This document shows, in pieces, positions 6,692 through 9,498 of a stretch of 9,498 bases of DNA (its first letter is position 1; each line of letters begins with the position of its first letter). Location of the stretch: positions 1 through 9,498 of the forward strand of contig CAYQNJ010000030.1 in assembly GCA_964418835.1 (NCBI GenBank), in the 5' to 3' direction. Both the position numbers and the translations under genes were made by a program. The notes beneath the pieces were generated by a model, which had not been told where the DNA came from, did no database searches, and saw nothing but the letters and a program-made list of their open reading frames with translations. Origin of the DNA: UBA9076 sp964418835 (lineage in GTDB: Bacteria; Bacillota_I; Bacilli_A; Erysipelotrichales; Erysipelotrichaceae).

Positions 6692-7360
6692 ATGGATCAA
6701 ACAAATCAAGAATTCTTTGATGCAGCAGCAAGTGGTGATTTTGCGAAGGTATGTGCAGCTGTTTCAAAAGGTGCAAATGTTAACATTGCAAATGGTGATG
6801 GAAGAACTGCACTAATGCGTAGTTCAAAAAGAGGTTATGAGGATATCGTTAGATTTTTATTAGATAACGGTGCTGATACTAGAGCAAGAGATAAGTATAA
6901 TAAGACTGCTCTAATGGGACCTGCTAAAAAAGGACATTTATCAATAGTAAAATTATTAGTTGAAGCTGGATCAAATGTTAATGCTCATGATAATAAAGGT
7001 AGAGATTCTTTAATGAGAGCTTCTTTATTAGGAGAGTATGAAGTTGTTAAATATCTAATTGAACAAGGTGCAAATGTAAATGGTACTGATGAAGAAGGTA
7101 GAACAGCTTTAATGGAAGCAGTAACTGGTTATAAGATAGATATTATACTTCTTCTAGTAGAAAAAGGTGCAAATATGAATGCACAAGATAATCGTGGATG
7201 TACAGCTTTAATGCGTGGTGCGTATATAGGATATCCAAAACTTGTTGAATATCTATTAGAACATGGCGCAGATAAAGAAATACTTGATAACGAAGGGAAT
7301 AAAGCAATTCATTATGTCAGAAAAGAAAACTTTGAAGACTTAAAAGAAATGCTTAAGTAG
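6692..7360 (+). CDS. Ankyrin-repeat protein
   Basis: A 222-residue cytoplasmic protein made entirely of ankyrin repeats, with no signal peptide or membrane segment. After an N-terminal cap repeat (about 3-36) come five full 33-residue repeats starting at residues 37, 70, 103, 136 and 169. A shortened C-terminal cap follows (202-222). Each repeat shows the family pattern G-x-T/S-(A/S)-L-M at its start, the second-helix pattern (I/V)V-x-(F/Y/L)-L-(I/L/V), and a G-A-(N/D) turn. Ankyrin stacks bind other proteins, so an adaptor or inhibitor role is likely, but the partner cannot be read from the sequence. An excellent AAAGGAGG (6676-6683) lies 8 bases before the ATG. Only 8 bases separate its stop from the EF-G-like gene, so the two are almost certainly coexpressed and the EF-G-like protein is a reasonable candidate partner. 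Confidence 0.95.
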   Translation: MDQTNQEFFDAAASGDFAKVCAAVSKGANVNIANGDGRTALMRSSKRGYEDIVRFLLDNGADTRARDKYNKTALMGPAKKGHLSIVKLLVEAGSNVNAHDNKGRDSLMRASLLGEYEVVKYLIEQGANVNGTDEEGRTALMEAVTGYKIDIILLLVEKGANMNAQDNRGCTALMRGAYIGYPKLVEYLLEHGADKEILDNEGNKAIHYVRKENFEDLKEMLK

Positions 7361-7363
7361 GTG
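7359..7363 (+). promoter_or_regulatory. Ribosome binding site overlapping the ankyrin stop codon
   Basis: AGGTG, complementary to the 16S anti-Shine-Dalgarno, uses the last two bases of the ankyrin TAG stop (7358-7360) and lies 5 bases before the EF-G-like ATG at 7369. Ribosomes terminating on the ankyrin gene would be placed on the next start, which suggests translational coupling. Confidence 0.65.
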
Positions 7364-7368
7364 TACAG

Positions 7369-9447
7369 ATGAGAGATTATTTAGCGAATGAAGTAAGAAA
7401 TGTTGTTTTACTAGGACATAATGGTTCGGGTAAAACAAGCGTAGTTGATGCTGCATTATATTTCACAAAAGTTACTGACCGTATGGGAAATACTATTGCA
7501 GGAACTAGTACATTAGATTTTGATAGCGAAGAAATAAGAAGAGGTCAATCTTGTTATTTAGCTACTGCACCAGTGGAATGGAAAAACTGTAAAATTAATT
7601 TTATTGATACTCCAGGATACTTGGATTATGAAGGTGAATTACAAGCTGGTTTATCAGTAGGTGATAACGCTTTGATAGTTGTAAGTGCAAAAGATGGTGT
7701 TGAAGCAGGTACTGAAAAAGCTTGGAAAGAAGTTAATAAAAGAAAACTTCCTGCTATATTCTTTGTAAATAAAATTGATGAAGAACATGCGTCATTTGAT
7801 AAAACATTATCTGATTTAAGAGAACATTTTGGAAAATCAGTAATTCCATTTGAAGTTCCAATTATGTCTGATAAAGGTGTTATAGGTTCAGTTAATATTT
7901 TAAGAAACAAAGCTTGGTATTATGATAATAGAGATGTACCTCAAGAAGTTCCAGAAGAACTAAAGGACATTGTAGCTGACTACTATAATCAAATAGCTGA
8001 ATCAATTGCAATGACTGATGATGATCTTATGGAAAAATTCTTTAGTGGTGAAGAGTTTGCGCCAAATGAACTTGCTAAAGGTTTAAGAATTGGTGTAAGA
8101 AATGGTGAAATAAGACCAGTATATTGTGGTTCAGCAATTAAACAAACAGGTATTGAAAGATTAATGGACTTAATAACTGAATACTTCCCAAGTTATGCTG
8201 AAAAAGGTCATGTTGATGCACTAAATTCTAAGAATGAAGTTATTAAACTTGATACAAATGAATCAGAAGCAATGTCAGCAATTATATTTAAAACTATAGT
8301 TGACCCATTTGTAGGAAAGATTTCATTTATTAAAGTAATGACTGGTGTACTAAGTACTGACTCTGTAGTTTATAATGCACAAAAAGAAACAAATGAAAAA
8401 ATAAACCAAGTATTTGTAATTAATGGAAAATACCAAGTAGGTGTTGGTAAATTATTTACTGGAGATATTGGTGCAGTAATTAAACTTCAAGTAAGTGAAA
8501 CAAATGATACATTATGTACTAAAGATAAGATTGTTCATTATCCAGAAATTCAGTTCCCTAAACCAATGCTAGGTGTTGCTGTTTGGCCAAAAACAAAGGC
8601 TGACGAAGATAAATTAAGTTTTGGTTTCCAAAGAATTTGTGAAGAAGATTTATCTATTAACTTTGTAAAAAATAGAGAAACTAAAGAACAAGTACTATAT
8701 GGACTTGGAGATCAACACATTGATTTAGTATTAAATAAACTTAAATCAAAATATAAGGTAGAAGTTTCTACTTCAACTCCAACTGTTCAGTATCGTGAAA
8801 CTATTACTGGTAAAGCAGAAGCTGAAGGTAAACACAAAAAACAAACGGGTGGTGCAGGACAATATGGTCATGTATGGATTAAATTTGAACCATGTGATTC
8901 TGAGGAAATGGTATTTGAAGAAAGTGTATTTGGAGGATCTGTACCAAGACAATACTTCCCTGCAGTTGAACAAGGATTAAGAGATTGTATGGAAAAGGGT
9001 GTTCTTGCTGGATTTAAAGTTGTTGGTGTAAAAGCAACTCTATATGATGGTTCTTACCATGATGTAGACTCTAAAGAAATTGCATTTAAATCAGCTGCAC
9101 GTCTTGCTTATAAAGCAGGTATGCCAAAAGCTAGACCAATAATACTAGAACCAATTGGTAAAGTTGAGGTTGTTGCACCAGAAACTTATACTGGTACATT
9201 AATTGGTGACTTTAATAAACGTCGTGGAATAATCATGGGAATGGATATGATTGATGAAAAAGATCAAAGAATTGAAGCTGAAGTTCCTATGGCTGAGATG
9301 GGAGTTTATGCTACAGAACTAAGAAGTATGACTCAAGGTAGAGGAAGCTTTGTTATAGAGTTTGATAGATATGAACCGGCTCCAATGAACGTTCAAGAAA
9401 AGGTTATCAAACAAGCCGCAAGTAGACTTGAAGAAGACGATGATTAA
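7369..9447 (+). CDS. Elongation factor G-like translational GTPase (EF-G paralog, DTPGY type)
   Basis: A 692-residue protein with the full five-domain EF-G architecture; EF-G drives tRNA-mRNA translocation on the ribosome. GTPase motifs are the P-loop GHNGSGKT (residues 16-23), DTPGY (80-84), NKID (134-137) and GSA (254-256). The beta-barrel domain II and the domain III motif GLGDQHIDLVL follow. Domain IV has the GKHKKQTGGAGQYGHV strand and the tip YHDVDSKE, including H564, which aligns with the tip histidine of E. coli EF-G. Domain V has IGDFNKRRG and ends in an acidic EEDDD. Two key sites depart from canonical EF-G: DTPGH is DTPGY, so the catalytic His is Tyr84, and switch I reads RRGQSCY where RGITI is usual. 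This places it with the secondary EF-G/EF-G2-like proteins rather than the main fusA, which normally sits in the rpsL-rpsG-fusA-tuf cluster. It may act in ribosome rescue, recycling or under special conditions; the exact role is unknown. Confidence 0.93.
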   Translation: MRDYLANEVRNVVLLGHNGSGKTSVVDAALYFTKVTDRMGNTIAGTSTLDFDSEEIRRGQSCYLATAPVEWKNCKINFIDTPGYLDYEGELQAGLSVGDNALIVVSAKDGVEAGTEKAWKEVNKRKLPAIFFVNKIDEEHASFDKTLSDLREHFGKSVIPFEVPIMSDKGVIGSVNILRNKAWYYDNRDVPQEVPEELKDIVADYYNQIAESIAMTDDDLMEKFFSGEEFAPNELAKGLRIGVRNGEIRPVYCGSAIKQTGIERLMDLITEYFPSYAEKGHVDALNSKNEVIKLDTNESEAMSAIIFKTIVDPFVGKISFIKVMTGVLSTDSVVYNAQKETNEKINQVFVINGKYQVGVGKLFTGDIGAVIKLQVSETNDTLCTKDKIVHYPEIQFPKPMLGVAVWPKTKADEDKLSFGFQRICEEDLSINFVKNRETKEQVLYGLGDQHIDLVLNKLKSKYKVEVSTSTPTVQYRETITGKAEAEGKHKKQTGGAGQYGHVWIKFEPCDSEEMVFEESVFGGSVPRQYFPAVEQGLRDCMEKGVLAGFKVVGVKATLYDGSYHDVDSKEIAFKSAARLAYKAGMPKARPIILEPIGKVEVVAPETYTGTLIGDFNKRRGIIMGMDMIDEKDQRIEAEVPMAEMGVYATELRSMTQGRGSFVIEFDRYEPAPMNVQEKVIKQAASRLEEDDD

Positions 9448-9454
9448 TAATTTA

Positions 9455-9498
9455 GGTTCTACGTCAAATGTTGGGGTAGACCAATAAAATGAAAATAG
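9455..9498. mobile_element. Possible end of an ISL3-family insertion sequence (cut by the window edge)
   Basis: Starting 7 bases after the EF-G-like stop, the sequence reads GGTTCTACGTCAAATGTTGG. From memory this resembles the terminal inverted repeats of ISL3-family elements, which commonly begin GGTTCT or GGCTCT and continue with GTCAA. The bases before it, ATAATTTA (9447-9454), are the kind of AT-rich octamer that could be an 8-bp target duplication. No transposase is visible because the window ends. The same bases form an imperfect hairpin, GGTTCTAC (9455-9462) with GTAGACC (9476-9482) and one bulged T. No U-tract follows, so it is a poor terminator. Confidence 0.35.

Noticed and set aside
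8795..8980. Second plus-strand frame within the EF-G-like gene
   Set aside because: It lies fully inside conserved domain III/IV coding sequence and its translation is low-complexity and unlike any family.
9455..9482. Riboswitch (preQ1-like GGTTCTA start) or terminator at the right edge
   Set aside because: The A-rich tail and pseudoknot partners of a preQ1 aptamer are absent. The hairpin has a bulge and no U-tract. The insertion-sequence end reading explains the sequence better.
9489..9498. ATG AAA ATA as the start of a next gene
   Set aside because: Only three codons are visible, and the nearest purine-rich run (GGGG, 9473-9476) is 12 bases away and poorly matched.

Overview
The window looks like chromosome from a very AT-rich, low-G+C member of the Bacillota/Mycoplasmatota sphere. 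The signs are A/T-ending codons throughout, AGGAGG-type ribosome binding sites, a tRNA gene with encoded CCA, and Bacillota-like promoters. All long frames are closed by TAA or TAG, and tryptophan is TGG, so the standard code rather than the Mycoplasma UGA=Trp code is in use. The large surface protein has a signal peptide and a C-terminal hydrophobic tail but no LPXTG sorting motif. That would fit a wall-less or sortase-poor lineage such as Acholeplasma/Izemoplasma relatives, but the placement is an inference.

Layout. (1) At 1-78, minus strand: a complete tRNA-His(GTG) with its promoter upstream. (2) At 204-4835, divergent from it: a 1543-residue secreted surface protein with an acidic Glu/Ile-rich segment after the signal peptide, a long unrecognised middle, two C-terminal DUF11-like repeats and a short hydrophobic anchor. 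(3) At 4891-6468: a YgjP-type (COG1451) zinc metallopeptidase-like gene and an MscS-family mechanosensitive channel, probably cotranscribed. They follow an extended -10 promoter and a 15-bp hairpin. (4) At 6475-6660: a short regulatory leader with a good promoter, a consensus cre/LacI-type operator over its -10, a 31-codon small ORF and an intrinsic terminator that begins inside the small ORF's stop codon. (5) At 6692-9447: an ankyrin-repeat protein gene closely coupled to a divergent EF-G paralog of the 'DTPGY' type. (6) From 9455 to the window edge: an imperfect inverted-repeat sequence that resembles the end of an ISL3-family insertion sequence.

The part most worth attention is blocks 4 and 5. 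A translation-factor paralog with an altered GTPase active site is paired with an ankyrin-repeat protein. The pair sits behind a leader ORF and terminator, an arrangement like known translation-attenuation leaders, and possibly under carbon-source control. No phage, CRISPR or rRNA features are seen, and no intergenic stretch exceeds 300 bases.
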